From positions 62,001 to 126,000 of the forward strand of contig DF237049.1 of assembly GCA_000708835.1 (NCBI GenBank): 64,000 nucleotides of DNA. Reading direction: 5' to 3'. Below the pieces are notes generated by a model. The model was not told where the DNA came from. It searched no databases and saw only the letters and a program-made list of their open reading frames with translations. The DNA is from Klebsormidium nitens. Taxonomy: Eukaryota > Streptophyta > Klebsormidiophyceae > Klebsormidiales > Klebsormidiaceae. How positions within the stretch are numbered: position 1 is the stretch's first letter; the number at the start of each line of letters is the position of its first letter. The position numbers were made by a program, and so were the translations under genes. Shown piece after piece: positions 11,961 to 25,200 of this stretch.

Positions 11961-14900
11961 ATGGCAGCAGAAGGTCTCGTCCCCGACGCTCCTGGCGGAT
12001 TGGGGTTCCACTCAGCTGAAGAAGCAGCTGCGAAGCTGGATGCAAACAACAGGAAACGTTTGGGGGATGCCAGCACGGAGGGAGATGCAGAAAGGCGAGT
12101 GAGGCCTAGACTGGAGCTGCCCCCGGAATCTGCGCAAATTGAGCAGGCAGGAGGGCAGGAAGATGCAGATGCAGAAGGAGGACCCGAGGACGAGCTGGAC
12201 AAGCGGCTGAGGGCCCTGGTGGAAGTCGCTGCTCAGCGGAAAGGCGACGTAAGTGCATGGTCCCTCCTCTCTCTATGCGTGCCCAATTCAGCCACTTTGT
12301 CTTGCTGTTCTGATAGAGACAGCATGTTCTGATTTAAATTCTGCCACCTTGAGCTCAGATTACCGCTCTGTCATTTGCAGAGCCCCCTTCCCAAGCCCCC
12401 CCACAGCTTGTTCCAAGCATCTGTTCCTATTCCCTTCGGGACAGCAGCCCCCCCCGCCTCAGCATCTCTGAATCTACCCACTCAAGAAGCGCTTGGAAGG
12501 GGCAGAGTTGGGGAGCTTCCATCGGGACTTTCTGTCAGTGGGGCCTCAGGAGAGGCAATTCTGACTGGCGGTTTCTTGGCGGGCGCCCCTGATGGACTGC
12601 ACAGTTATGCGGCTGCCAGGCAGCCCCTGCCGTCAGAAGATCGCCTATTATCACAGCCACCGGACCATCCCCAGTCAGCTCAACACCCATCGCAGGCGCT
12701 TACACCTGCGGAGCCCCTCGGCCCTGACGAGGACGTTCCGATCTCTCAGCTCCAGGGGCGCCCAGAGCGGTTGCGAGCGGGGGAAGGTGGGGGGAACAGT
12801 ATGCAGATCAAAGAGAGCGCCGAGCATGACACGAATAGGGGCACTGAGGACCATGGGTTTGGGCATGAGCATGGGTTCACTCAGCACGAGTACGCGGGCT
12901 ATGGGGAGCACCCTCAGTACGAGCCTCACCAGCAGTATGCGGCTACTGCGGAGGCGCAACAGTTAGCGGAGCATGCGGGTGAGGCGTTGAATTGCATAGA
13001 AATCTGTGCTGGACCATAGCTGCCCCCAGGGCAATCCACCCTTGACGGGCTGCAGCCAAAGGATGAAACTCACTAGACCTTGAATTTAGCATCTAGACTG
13101 TGTTGTTCGAAAATCGTATAGGAAAGACCCACCCTTCCAGGACTTGTTTTCATTCTTACCAACACACTTGAAGATTCAAAGCCCCAACTTTGGAGTCTGG
13201 CACTAGTACACTAGGCGTTGAGCAAAGTGAGTTAGGAGGGGGGAGGTCAAGCTCCATCAGATATGATAGACTCCTACTAGATTCATCTCAAGTAAACAGA
13301 TTCTGAGGTTTCAGAGATTCCACGTAATCCAGAACCCAAGGCAGGAAGCGTACAAGCGAAGGGAGTGATGCTAATGTAAAACCTCGATGTTTCACCACCC
13401 TAGCCACTTGGTACACTTGGCCCACTCCTTACTCAGGTCCCGACTTGCCTTAACCCGGTCCCTTTCTGCGCCCCTGTGAATCGAGTCACTGCCCCCCCTC
13501 TCGTCAATCTGGACATTCTATAAATCCAGGCCCGATATCCAGTCCCTGGCCGATGTTTCAGGTTTTGGCGGGGGCCACATGGAGCAGGAGGAGGACGAGG
13601 GCGCGCTGGCTGCGTTGGACCTGGTGGAGGTAGGTTTCCCGCGCAGCAGCGTGGAGGAGCTGCAGACGCTACCGCAGCACGACCTCATCACGCGCGTGCT
13701 CGACCTCGAGGAGCGCATCTCCGCCGTCGTGCGCGAGAAGCAGCTCGAGGCCGCCGCGCGCCAGGAGGCCGAGGACAACGCCGCACGATATGCAGGTGGG
13801 CTGCAGGCTGTTCCTCGTTGCGTTGGTGGTCTTTGGAAGCTAGTGATGTACCTGGGGGTCGAGGTGTAGATTTGATAGCTGCTCGCTCTGCCTGTAGCGT
13901 TCTAGTGGGCGCGGAAGCATAGGATGCGACTTCACCTGTGGAAATAAGAGTATTCAATTGCTCGATCTGTGTGTTAAACCAATTTACAAGGCGCTCTGGA
14001 TGACGTTTGGGACGGGAGTCGGAGTCGGTATTCGGGGGAACAGGTGAGTAGAGTACCGCTTTGGAGTGGGTTGCTGAGGGTGGTCACCCTTCACATTATC
14101 GTTCAATATGTACTCGTTCTCCAAGAATGGTTCTCGGCATTCTTTTGAAGACCTAAAAGACATAGAAGGCCTTCTAATATTTGAAGGTCTGCCGTTCTTC
14201 GAATGGCCCAACCAGGTTCGTTCGACAAATTTGAGCTGTGACTTCCCAGGGTCAAGGGTCCAGTCACTTGTGAAGAGGCCAGTTTCATCCATATTTGTGG
14301 TTTTATCACGAGCAGCGAAGATTTTTCATGAAAACAGACCTCTCATCTCTAAAGCCCTTGTCCCTACGTTTTGCAGAGGAGAGCCGACACCTGCGTCATG
14401 TGGTGCGCGAGAAGAACGGCTACAAGAAGGGCGTACTCCAGGAGATTGCCGCTTTGGAGAATCCGCTCGGCATCCCCCAGCTGGCGGGCCGCTTCACCAT
14501 CACGCGAGAGGGATCCCCCGGGGGCGGCCTGCGCCTGGAGAAGGGCAACAAGGGCAGGTCTCTCTCCCCCGTGAAGGAGAAGTGGAAGGCCGAGTGGAAG
14601 AAGGCCGCGTCTCGGAGCCACTACGTACCGTCGGCAAGCCTGCTAGCGGGGGCGGAGTTTGGGAACCCGTATGCGGGGTTGGAGGAGCTGAGGAACCCGG
14701 CCAACGTAAAGGGCGCTCGAAGCAGGAAGGTGGGGCCGTCGCAGGCCACACCCGCGAGCAGGCTGCTGGCGATCCTGGGGGCGCAAGGTGAGGGGCCCGT
14801 TGCTTCTTTGTGCGACACACGCCCCATGCCTCGAGTATTATGGGCGGAGAAAAAGCTTGATTGTCTCTTTCGTCGGCCTACTTTGATAAATAGTCTCACA

Positions 14901-16135
14901 GAGCCACGTGTTCGGACCGGCTGTTCTCTGTCACCACGTGATACGAGCAAGTGTTGTCACAGCAGCCTGTATTGCCGCTGATTGGTTGCAGGTTCCGTTT
15001 CATTTTTCGGGGCCAGTTAATCTGGTGATATCCACTATCCCCGTTCCGCTGTTGAAACAAAAAGAAATGGCCTTTGCGAGGATGTAAACGAACAGCAATA
15101 TTACTGAGGTCGAAGAACCTCAAGTCTCGGCCTACGAGCCATGTAAAAACCACCGGCAAAGTCTCAAGTTGTCGCAGGCCATGCTTTCTTTTTCTTGTTT
15201 CTTCAACCGGTCTTTTGGGTCGAGACGTCATTCTCGGAAAATGCACTCCTCTCCGAGTCGGTCGATAATCCTTAAGTTCTATCTCCTTTGAAACAGACGA
15301 CGATGACGACGACGAGGATGGAGACAATACGTATGTGGCCCCCATACCCCCACCGCCGCGACTGATCGGGCCAGTGGGCCCCGCTCCAACGCGCGCCCCG
15401 CGCGCAGAATCGACGGTGGGCCTGGAGGACCTGAGCGAGTTTCTGCGCACGTGCTGCCAGGCGAAGCAGACGGGCCACATGACGCTGCACCGCGTGCTCT
15501 GGTACACCTACCTCGCGTGGCGCCAAAAGATCGCCTCGCCGCGCCCCTCCGTCTCCAGCGGCGGCGTCGGCCTCAGCCAGTGCATGCAGAAGCTGGGGCA
15601 CCGGGAACGGCTGTTCACGCGCGAGATCCAGGTGGGCGGGCAACGTCGGGCAGTTCTGACGGTCCGACTTGCGCGAAGAGGTCGTGATTGTGCGTTTTTC
15701 GTTTTGCACTGCCGTCTGCTTGTTTCTTGGCCCAACTGCCCCGTGCAAAGCTACGTGACTCGGAAGAGTTTAAGTCGTCTTCTGTTCTCAAACTCGGCGC
15801 ATAAAACTAAACGCCGCAAGACAGGGGAATCTTTGTGTGTTGTCAAGTCCCAACAGTAGACTGAGTCTAACAGCCACTGAAAGCGACCCGCCGTTGTGCA
15901 GGCCAAGAAGGCTGGGTGTAAGGGCTACGAGGGCGGCGGCAAGTACTGGATGGGCCTGGTGGTGCTGGACAAGGCGCTGGTGAAGACGGGCCGCCAGTGG
16001 CTCGCCGAGGCCAAGCGCAGCGGCGGCAGCAACCGGGTCACCTTCTCCCGAGATGCTGCAATCAAGGTCCAGGCCAGCAAGGACGAGCCGGCCGACGAAC
16101 AAGGCGCCCAGGGAGAAGCTGCGGCAGAAGCGTAG
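11961..16135 (+). CDS. Unidentified 699-residue protein with acidic, coiled-coil and possible winged-helix parts
   Basis: Six exons join in frame: 11961-12248, 12381-12978, 13562-13795, 14377-14787, 15297-15631 and 15902-16135. The N-terminal 300 residues look disordered, with Pro/Ala/Gln stretches and a His/Glu/Tyr-rich patch near the end of exon 2. Exon 3 and the start of exon 4 form a likely coiled coil (residues about 305-385, rich in Glu, Leu, Arg). Exon 5 opens with an acidic run of Asp. The last 170 residues (LSEFLRTCCQ ... LWYTYLAWRQK ... LSQCMQKLGH ... GGGKYWMGLVVL) look folded and resemble in outline the winged-helix segment found at the C-terminus of phage- and virus-type D5 primases; this is an impression, not a match I can verify. 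Exons 3-6 are GC-rich compared with the introns. The start may lie further upstream. Confidence 0.6.
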
Positions 16136-17492
16136 GCTGACGCGCTGCAAGTTGGTGGCGAAAAGTGGGCGGATGCGGTGGGCTCTGTTATCGTGGAAGG
16201 GGACGATATGTATTTGTAGCGTATGGAAAAGCTGATTTGACAGCTGTTGAGTGGGATGGCGAAAGACTAGTCGCGGCTTTGCCAGGCACCATGCGCCGCT
16301 GTCTCCCTGACAAAGTCGAGCAGCTTCTGGCAATAACGTTCCGTGTTGTAAGTTAGCTCTATGATTCAGGGAAGCTGATTTGTTTGGCCGGGACTTGCGA
16401 GGTATGTTGACCGTTGCCTGGAAGCTTTAGAGTTGCTTCGTGGTTGGAGTTGTTGAGGCTGTTCGCGTTTGACACAAGGAACATTTCATCTTTCAGGATC
16501 ATGTCACTGCGCTGGTTATCAAGGTTCCTAAGTAGACATATACAGTCATGGCGTCCCTTTGCTTGATCCTGGTCCCGTACAAACAGCGGGGCGGTACCAG
16601 GTTCAGTTCTGGGTTTTAACTAAGCATCGCCGAAAAAATATCTCGCTTTGGATATGTTCTCTTTTCACACGTAGCAGCCACATGGGCCATAGACTTCCAT
16701 GGCATACATGGGAATCAATGCATGTTCAAGTTTTGAACGTCTCCGCGTTCTAATATGAAGCTCCATCATGCACAAGTAGGACGTCACTGCCGCCGGCTAA
16801 GCCTGGGCTTAGATCAATAGTAATTGCGTAAGCTGATGTGTTTTTGCAACTTTCCAAGGATCGACTGCTCATGCCAATTGTGCGGTGTCCACTCAAGTGT
16901 TGCAAGTCCGCACATATATGCCAGAGCACCTATATGGATACTGGTACGTGCATGATGACGCTTCGTACTGCGCCGCGATTGATCAAAACAGAGCTAGGCA
17001 ATGATGCAATCACAGTTAAGTGCAGCATTCTTTGAATGACTGCACATCATTGCCATGACGGCCAAATACATGTGCGCACATGCTTGGATGGTATTAGCTG
17101 CGGCGGCTGGTTGTTAGGTTTCGAGGTTGCATGATTTGTCATTGGCAATATCATGTAGCCTAGCTAGGTAGCCTTAATCAACATATAGCAATGGGCTTTA
17201 TGTACCACTTGATGGTTTGATCATATTGTTGAGACCTCAATCATCGTACGTTGTAAGTCAGTATGGTTACATACCTTTTATAACCACACGTACCGCGCCA
17301 GATCTTGCAACTGGGCACACGGCATTGCATGGCTCAAGCTACTGGATAGATGCTTACTGGCCCGATGTGCCTAAAGATCTCATTCATGCTGCAACCTTAA
17401 ATCTGAAAACTGATCTTGCTTTCCTGAATCAGACCGTTTGTTAACAGGACTAAGTGGCGACAGCCAGTAGCATTCATTCACGAAGCCTTCTA
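16136..17492. other. Intergenic DNA between convergent genes, no gene seen
   Basis: AT-richer than the coding blocks. It must contain the 3' ends of the two convergent genes. No frame above about 75 codons, no RNA gene or repeat that I could support. Confidence 0.4.
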
Positions 17493-18263
17493 TTAACTTT
17501 TCCGAGCTTTCTTCGCTCGTGTACTTCCGTCCTCGTTTGACTCAACAAAGCACATGAAAACATAACCAAGTATCCAGAGAAACACGTATCGAAGAGGTGA
17601 GTATGGCAGACAACCTAACAAAGTCATGATGGAACCACAGTATTGTGGATCCCTCACCGTCCCAAACGGGAATGCTGTAACCCACGGTATTTGTTTGCCA
17701 AAGCGGACGCCATAGTAGACGCCATCTTCTCCAAGAAGTTGGTAAACCCTGCAACCGAACCAAGGTGAGAACTCTTGGAACCCTTAAGGCAGATAAATCA
17801 AGAAGCAATTCTCGTTCCCTCGCTCCCAAACAGGACAATCGGGTGACAAACAGGCCGAAGCATGCACAACGATTGGGATGTTCTCAAAAAAGCATGCAAG
17901 CTGGTGCAATCTATGTTGAATGGTGGAGCTCTGGACGCTTTATACAAGTCTTGCCCTATGCTTGATCATTTTTGCACGCGCCCAGGCGGTCAGAGTACAG
18001 AGCAAGTGTACTCACCTTAAGTTCAGATATTGTCCCGCGACAACCAGAAGGACAGACCACCAAGGTGGCCAGCTAAAACTGGATACAGACAACAGCGCAC
18101 AGATTTGCGCAGCTTTCAGGACTGCCGAAATTTGAGCCATTCGGTGGGAGGGGTCAACATCTGGTCCGCAGGCGTCCACAAAGACCTGGGGCCACCGCCA
18201 GAGATACCAATAGAAGGGAAAGGGAGAGACAACAGCCAGGCAGAGGAGTATGTCAGCCACCAT
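17493..18263 (-). CDS. PLMT: Phosphatidyl-N-methylethanolamine N-methyltransferase, plant PLMT type
   Basis: Carries out the last two methylations from phosphatidyl-monomethylethanolamine to phosphatidylcholine in the ER membrane (role established for plant PLMT). Two exons, 18016-18263 and 17493-17748, encode 167 residues, matching the roughly 164 of the Arabidopsis protein. Diagnostic stretches are FPFYWYLWRWPQ near the N-terminus, LLSVSSFSWPPWW and GQYLNLR before the intron, then VYQLLGEDGVYYGVRFGK, the SAM-site-type IPWVTAFPFG, DPQYCGSI, and FVESNED near the C-terminus. The codon for Arg in QYLNLR is split by the intron. Hydrophobic segments at residues about 3-20, 43-60 and 130-150 fit a multi-pass membrane protein. 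The start is the first in-frame ATG and aligns with the family start. Confidence 0.93.
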
Positions 18264-19291
18264 TTTTGCCCAAGATGAACCTGCTTCTTGTTCTCAGGAT
18301 CAGGTTGTCTACATAGGTACATCTCTATGAATCAGTTGGTGAGTTGGCAGATTCCCTAATTAGATTTTGGGCCCTACATAGTGGTAGGTAGCTTTGGAAT
18401 GCGTCCTGACACCTTTCCTATGCACGTCCCCAGCTCGACTTTTTAAGATCACAATTCTCGCCCATGTTCAAGACACCAGTCCTTGCCAGATCAGCAGCAC
18501 TCTGACATCAGCAATGAATTTGCGCGGCAGATTGGCAAGTTAGAAAATATTAAAGAACTTGCGACGACGTTTTAGCCCTTGGGGCCAATAGCAACAGCCT
18601 CTTTCTACCCACGATCTCACAACAATCGAGTGTCCTTGGCGCCTCCTTTTAACCCGATGTCACTGTCAGAACACGGCTCCTTGTTCCGGTTGGAGAAAAG
18701 TGGTGGAGGAAGGTTAATTTACTACCGACATAGGTACGTACCACCCAGTTGGCGTTGACCTTCACAAGTTCACAGTCAATATTCCTAAATTTCTCAATGA
18801 CAGTACTTCTGAAAACACCGTAGAGTGAATATTTTCTAAGAAACTATGTGTCAACTTGTCAGGGTCCCGAAAACAGTCTCGGCATGGATTATCCAAATTT
18901 TACAGGTCGGAGTCGGTCCCTACTCCGAGCACGGAGTAGGGACCGGCAACTCCCTCTGCCTCCAATGCCGAAGCGACGAAGGGGCTTGGGCCTTGGCAAT
19001 GGTAGCGGTGGCTTGGTGGTTGAAGGGTGGATGGGGTTGCGGTCCGCGGAGCGCCTAAAGTTTTTGGTCAGGTAGGATTCTTGGTTGAGGTGCTTTGGGG
19101 CTTCGGAATCTTTGGTAACAGATGTTGACATCAAGCTGCATCGAGCTGCGCCCTTTCCAAGCATTGGACTGCTGTAGAAGACCCAATGCCACTAGTACTG
19201 GCACTACTACGCACTAGTATATACCTGTCTGTGTAGTATCTTCTCTCCTGGTGTGCAGCGTCACCAGTGCTTGCAGCTTGAGCGGGTTATA
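18264..19291. other. Divergent intergenic region, no gene seen
   Basis: Lies between PLMT (-) and the endonuclease gene (+), so both promoters should be inside it. A minus-strand open frame at 18889-19164 overlaps the hairpin at 18914 and has no recognisable features. Confidence 0.4.
18914..18945. repeat. 14-bp perfect stem with 4-base loop
   Basis: Arms 18914-18927 and 18932-18945 (cggtccctactccg and complement) with loop agca. It lies about 650 bp upstream of the PLMT start in a divergent intergenic region. It is strong enough to fold in RNA, but nothing next to it shows a role. Confidence 0.6.
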
Positions 19292-22200
19292 ATGCACCAA
19301 ACTGGATGCTTTCTGATGGCGCCTGCAGGCCAGATGCTGTCCCATCACTGTGCAGCTGCCTCGGCATTGGACACTTGGAATGTGCAACTAACCAGACGGG
19401 TGCACGTAGTGGCGCAGCGGCTTTGCCTAGCTCGCCAGCCTTCCAAAGCAACTGCCTACAATCACCGCAGTAGGAGCCTTCGAGGCAGTCAGCTCCCAGC
19501 ATGCTTCTTTACCGCAACAGGCAAAGAGTGTCATCACACAAACAGTTGCATTGCAAGAAAGACAAGGCCCACCTGGACGGGACACTCCTATGGAAGAAGA
19601 CACCAACTCCCAATTGTTTGCGGCCCAATCGGTGCGGAAAACAGGAAGAATGCTTCGCAAGCTGCGGAGCCAGAGTAAGTACACAATGGACATGTAACTA
19701 GGTTGAGGGCTACTGCAATACTTTCTGTGCCCTCTTTGAAGAGGAAGGGGGCACTCGGATAATGCAGATCAATTTCACCTTGTCCCCTTCTGAAAAGGGA
19801 ACCCCCTTCCTCAATTTCGCATTACTGTGTCCAGCCAGGTTGATTCCTGTTTGGGTTTCTTAAAGTGGTGCATTGTACGAAGGTATAGCGAGTCAGTTCA
19901 CTCTCCAAGCAGTTGTTGAACAGATGCAACTCCTAACAACAGATAATCTGGTGCTTCTATGCAGTCAGGATGTGCTGGAGGGAGTTCCTCATGAGGTGTT
20001 GGACGCACATCAGTCAAGACGTACAGTCCTGACAACTGTGTTGGCAACAGTCCTGGCCCTTCAAGCTCTACCATCTGGCGCTCAGGGCCTGCCCTGCGAG
20101 AGCGTGTCCTCTTATTATGCACCACTTGCTGGTCTTAAAGGACAAGCTTTAAAGACAAAGCTGCACGATATTGTGGCAAAAGATGCACGGTCCTTTTCAT
20201 ACGCCCAGGTAAAACGCTGTTCCTCCATTGCAAGGTCTGTTTCTCATGATGCACAATGTATGACGTCATGGGGAGGCTGTGAAATTTGGCAGAGTTGAAG
20301 AATAAGATAGAGATACATGAAACGAGGAAGATGAGGTCACCTCCTTAGGTCAATCTCCTCAGGATGACTTATGAAATGAAATTACCGTACAACATCTGCT
20401 ATCCCCCTCCTGTCACGATGCAGCTATGACCGACCTGGCCTCCCGCATATGTTTCTGAAAAGGAGGTCTCAGCAGACATCTGTCCGCCTGGAAAGTGGAC
20501 TTAGTCAAATTGACAATTGGAAGAATTGAGCCAGACTTCCATATGATCAAACTCTACATGGCAACAGATGGATTGCAGAGGACGAATTCTGCCCAATACA
20601 CGAGGTTGCTAGATGCGGGCAAAACCTCAAAGCCTACTCAAGCTTCTGCTTGTCTCACCCTGTCTCGTCTTGTCTTACCTGCAGGTATGGGACGCACTCT
20701 ATATCCTTGATGCAGCGGATACGGCTAATCCTACAGCTTCCCCGGATGTGTGAGTACCATCTACTGTTGTACCCTTGGAAGAGATGGCACCTTGAGTGTC
20801 CCAACTTCCTCTCTTATTCTCCATCTCCAGCGTCTCTTGATTGAGCCTAAAGTCAGACTGAGGTTCTTGCTGAAACAGCTCTGAAGGGACTCAGTTGCCC
20901 GAAGGGCCTGCTTTGCTGCAACCTGCTCCTGAGGGTTGGAAGAGTCAGAGCAGTACCTTAAGCACAAACACACTGTCCTTTCCTTCATATGAGGATGCGA
21001 TGTTACAAAACTTCGAACCCTGTCCTTCTTTCTGTATCATTCTCTGTTAGTCACCTCCCTCATCGTTGCCCATTCCCGCACCCACTCCTAAGTATGGCAA
21101 AGACTTTGTGCAGCATTGACATCTACAGCAAGAGGACATTTCCAAAATTGGCAAAAGGCCTTCCGACGGGATGGAACAGTGAGTAGTATCACCACTGGTC
21201 TCGGCAGTGCGCAAAGATAAGGCGTTTTGACAAAACCAAGGTCAAGTGACCACTTGATGTCCTTTGTCCTTAGATACATCAAGACGAATGGTGCAGTCTG
21301 TCCGGCTGTCCTGACTGGTGCCAGCTGAACATCCAATGAATGGCCTCTGTCTTCGATTCTTTCATCTCCGAGCTTGAATGTCCAAAAAGACAACCTTGCT
21401 GGGTATCTTCTTTCTCAAAGCGACTCTCTATTCAACATTATCTGGATGCCCTCATTTACATCCTAAACGACCATGGAGCCCTTTCCTGAAAAGGCTCAGC
21501 TGCCACATATATCCGGAACCTCTGTCAGGCCGGCAAACAGCCGTTGACTAGCTTCAGCCTGGCTTCTTCTCGCACTAAAATAACGTTTCTACACCTCTGA
21601 TGCTCAGGGGAACACTTATGGCCTCGCTCGTATGGCCTGCCGGATGGAACGCCCCAGTTCACCGACCTCCACAACCTACGGCCCGCAGACACCAACGGTA
21701 AGGGCCAGCCATTGCAGAGGAAATCGAAACCGTTTTGCAGGCGAGTAACACATTTCCCATTATAAGATGCTGCACAGCGGCTCAGAGTGCTACTAGCGTC
21801 TTCAATTGGAGTTGCCAGTCGTCAGAGTACTTTTCTTTGAGTCCGTTCGTAGATGATCACGTCCAAATATTCACAAATTGAGACGCTAGCCTGCATTCGT
21901 TTGCCTCCTCGCAACGTTTCTCGTTTCGGGACAAGGCAAAGTGTTCTTTTGCATATCTTTGCCCGTTTATCGATTGTCAGAGGGCGATCCTTCAAAGACC
22001 AGATACCGATTTTCGACAACATCGTCTCATTCGAAACGAGCTGCTTTCCCTTTGTGCGTCTCTTGATCTTTATCTTGTCGGACAGCGTTTCCCTCATTTC
22101 CAACACGAACGGCAAATTGCTTACTCTTCGACTTTCGGTCGATAGCTTCTTCTTAAGCCTCAGAAAAGTTCGAGGCAACTGAACGAGTGAACGGCGCGTT

Positions 22201-25200
22201 CTTAACCTCTCTTTCTTGTGAGGATTTCAACCTTTCTCCAATTAGACGCAGCAACCCATTGCCGACCTCTGGTTATGCGTACGCTCCCCCTGACAGCCTC
22301 TTCGTCTGTACCGCGCAGTCAACTCTTCCCGTGGCAACAAGGCCTTTGGCGAATGTAGCCGCGAGACGGACGCCACCTGCTTGATTCCGGCCAACAGGGA
22401 AGCCGGAAGCGACACTGCCGCTAACCGGGAGATCTGGACTCCTCCCGGAGAGGTGCGCTGTTTCGACGGTTCCTCGTCCTCTTTTGTTTGCAGTCGTTCG
22501 TCTCGATTGTGTGCAAATGTGGAAGCCGCCGTAGCTGAGGGAACCGAATCTGGTCTGAGCCCCTCGCTACCGCTGGAAAGGATCTTTCACCGACACTTTG
22601 ACACAAGGTTTCGCGCTTCCGGGTGAACCCGAATTTCAATCGGTCTGCCACCTCTATAAGGAATGTGTAGCAGCTAGTGCCTTTTCAAGTGCTTAAAAAG
22701 GAAAGTCGTTGTTGAGGCTTCGCTTCACTTTGACATTACTGTCAAAGAAACGATTTGAAATCAAATTCTCTTCGAAGAAGCTGGCCGCTTGAATCTATCC
22801 CTGAGGCTTCAAAAGTCTCCGCAACGCATTCGCCTCTTTTCCATTTGCTGAAGCATCCGTCCTCTGCGTACTTCTGTTTGGCCGGTCCGCTCGACCAAGT
22901 ATCCGTTGCAACTTATACCAAGGACCAGAAGATTTACGGAACAGGTAGCTAACAACTGCACGATTGTCAGGTTCGCGGCGACATTGCCCGCGCTCTTTTC
23001 TACATGGCCGTGCGATACGAGGGCGAGACTCCCGGGTCTAAGGACCTGGAGCTGTCAGACGAGCCGAGCATAGGTTGGGGCCCCATCTGACCACCGTCGT
23101 CTATTTGTGTGGACCAAGTCTGCTTACAGTTGCTTCTCGCAGAATGCTTGCTCATAGAAGACCTCGAAGTCACATCAATCTACTAGTTACTGTACAGCTC
23201 TGGCGTTCAAATGCATCTTATGAGCGCCTCCAAAATCTGGACTCCGCAAAGCTAGCAAGATTCCAAGTCTGGAAGGCTCTGGAAAGTTCCAAGCTTTGCC
23301 ACCTGAGCCCAACTTGCTTGTCGCTATTGGAATGCTGCAGTTTGCCCGTTTTTTGAATTAAACTTCATTGCAGAGCGGGGTCAAATGGGCCGCTTGTCGA
23401 CACTTCTGAAGTGGCACGCCGCCGATCCGCCGTCGGCGTCCGAACGCCTTCGGAACGACCGTGTGTGCACCATGTACCAAAAGAATCGGAACCCGTTTGT
23501 GGATCGGCCGGAGCTCGTTGCCGCGATCTGGGGAACGGGTCCGCCGCCAACTAACGGAGGCAGCTCAGGTGGGTCCCGTGGTCCTTCGCCTGGATCTGGA
23601 CCTCTTTGTTCTACCTAAAGCGCATCTTCCTTCTCTTGCTCATATTTCCCCTGACAGCATCGCTGGCCCCATTTCACGTCCTCAGACCTGGAGCCTTTCA
23701 GAATGCAATTATCTGGGCTAGCACACTCCGCAGGGTCCTGCTCTTGCACTCCGTCATGTATCACGCTTTAGTAAGGACTGGGCTACTTGGATCGGCTCAC
23801 GCCTTGCGGTACCAGGTTTTCCTTACCCGGCTCTCTGCCTGTTCATTCTTCTGAAAGCCCTTCTCCTTCCAAGGACAATCTGTTGATTCAAATGCACAAT
23901 GTGGCACACCTGCATTCGGATTTGACTGGCCGCAGGCTTTGTCAACTTTCTGCGCGTGTGTACTGATGGGCACGGCGTTTCTATCCAGAGCCGCGGCTTG
24001 AGCCCTCCAAACCGCAGACGCCTCCCAAGGTGCCGGCCAGTAACCAGCCCGGCGCTGTGTGGGTGAACGAGTTCCACTACAACAACACCGGCAGGGACGA
24101 GGGCGAGGTACGCTCGGCTCTGATCGCACATTCTCATCCCTGGCTGCGCAGACTCCTTTTCCCCTTTCCCCTGTGAAAGCTTGAAAAAGAAACCCAAGAT
24201 TAAGTTTCCCTTCCCAGCTCTGCGTAACGCACGTTAACCCATGCCAGCCGGTATTCGCTCTTTGAAGGCCCAGTTTCAAGGGCTCTCAGAGAGGTAGACA
24301 GGTCTCATGTGCTCTCTTCTTTTGCTCTGTGCTCGAGCGTGGTGACTGACCGAAAGTTGAACTCGTGTTTCTTCGTCCACGACGGTGCATAGCGGCAAAG
24401 CAACGACAGAAAGCTCCGAATTAACTCTGGATGACCAGCCGATATCTTGGAGCCCTGACTTTTTCAGCGCTGGTCAGACGCGGGCGTCACATGCCTTCTT
24501 GCCCGCCTCTTCGCATGACTCTTCCACCTATAGAGTACCCCCTTCAGAACAATTTCCACCATCTATCTCCGCAGTTCATCGAGATTCTCGTTGGAGCGAA
24601 CGTTGACCCGCGAGACGTGGTGGTCTACTTGTACAACGGGGCTGACCGCGGCGTGTATCGGACGTTGGCAGTTGGGGACGGCTCACTCTTCGAAAAGGGA
24701 GAGGTGACGTCAGGTAGGCTGTGCCGCCTTAAAAATTTTGTAAGCGCGTCTCATGCCGCAGGTATTAAGGCAAGCTTTCTTCGAACGTATATGTGCGCAG
24801 CCGGGTGGTTACCACAAAGGTAGTCATGCCATAACGTGCGGAGTTGGGGCTGCGAACGCGCACCGACCATGTGTAGAGCCAGGCTGAGAACAGTCTTCGG
24901 TCTCGAATGCTTCGCATCCTATCCCTGAAGGGCTCTCTTAACAAGAGATTCACCGAAATATCTGCAAACACCAATCGAAAGGAGAGCCCCGCTTTTGGTC
25001 TGCAGGCGGCGCGACGTTGTACGTGTGCCAGCTGCCGCCGAACGGTCTGCAGAATGGGCCAGCGGACGGGATCGCCGTCACCGTGGGGGGCAGGTACGGC
25101 TTCGCCAGATTCTGGCGCTTCGTGTCTGGGGCCTTTCAAGTCTGTCGTCATTTTCCGGGGTGGCTGGTAACGTCACCCGGCTTCGCAACTCCTCCTGAAA

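Noticed and set aside
19741-19812. 11-bp inverted repeat gaggaaggggg / cccccttcctc
   Set aside because: Short, low-complexity arms with a 50-base loop inside an intron; not distinctive enough to report as a structure.
21822-22182. Overlapping open frames of 109 and 118 codons on opposite strands
   Set aside because: Both lie inside one intron of the endonuclease gene and show no features; two-sided openness suggests chance.
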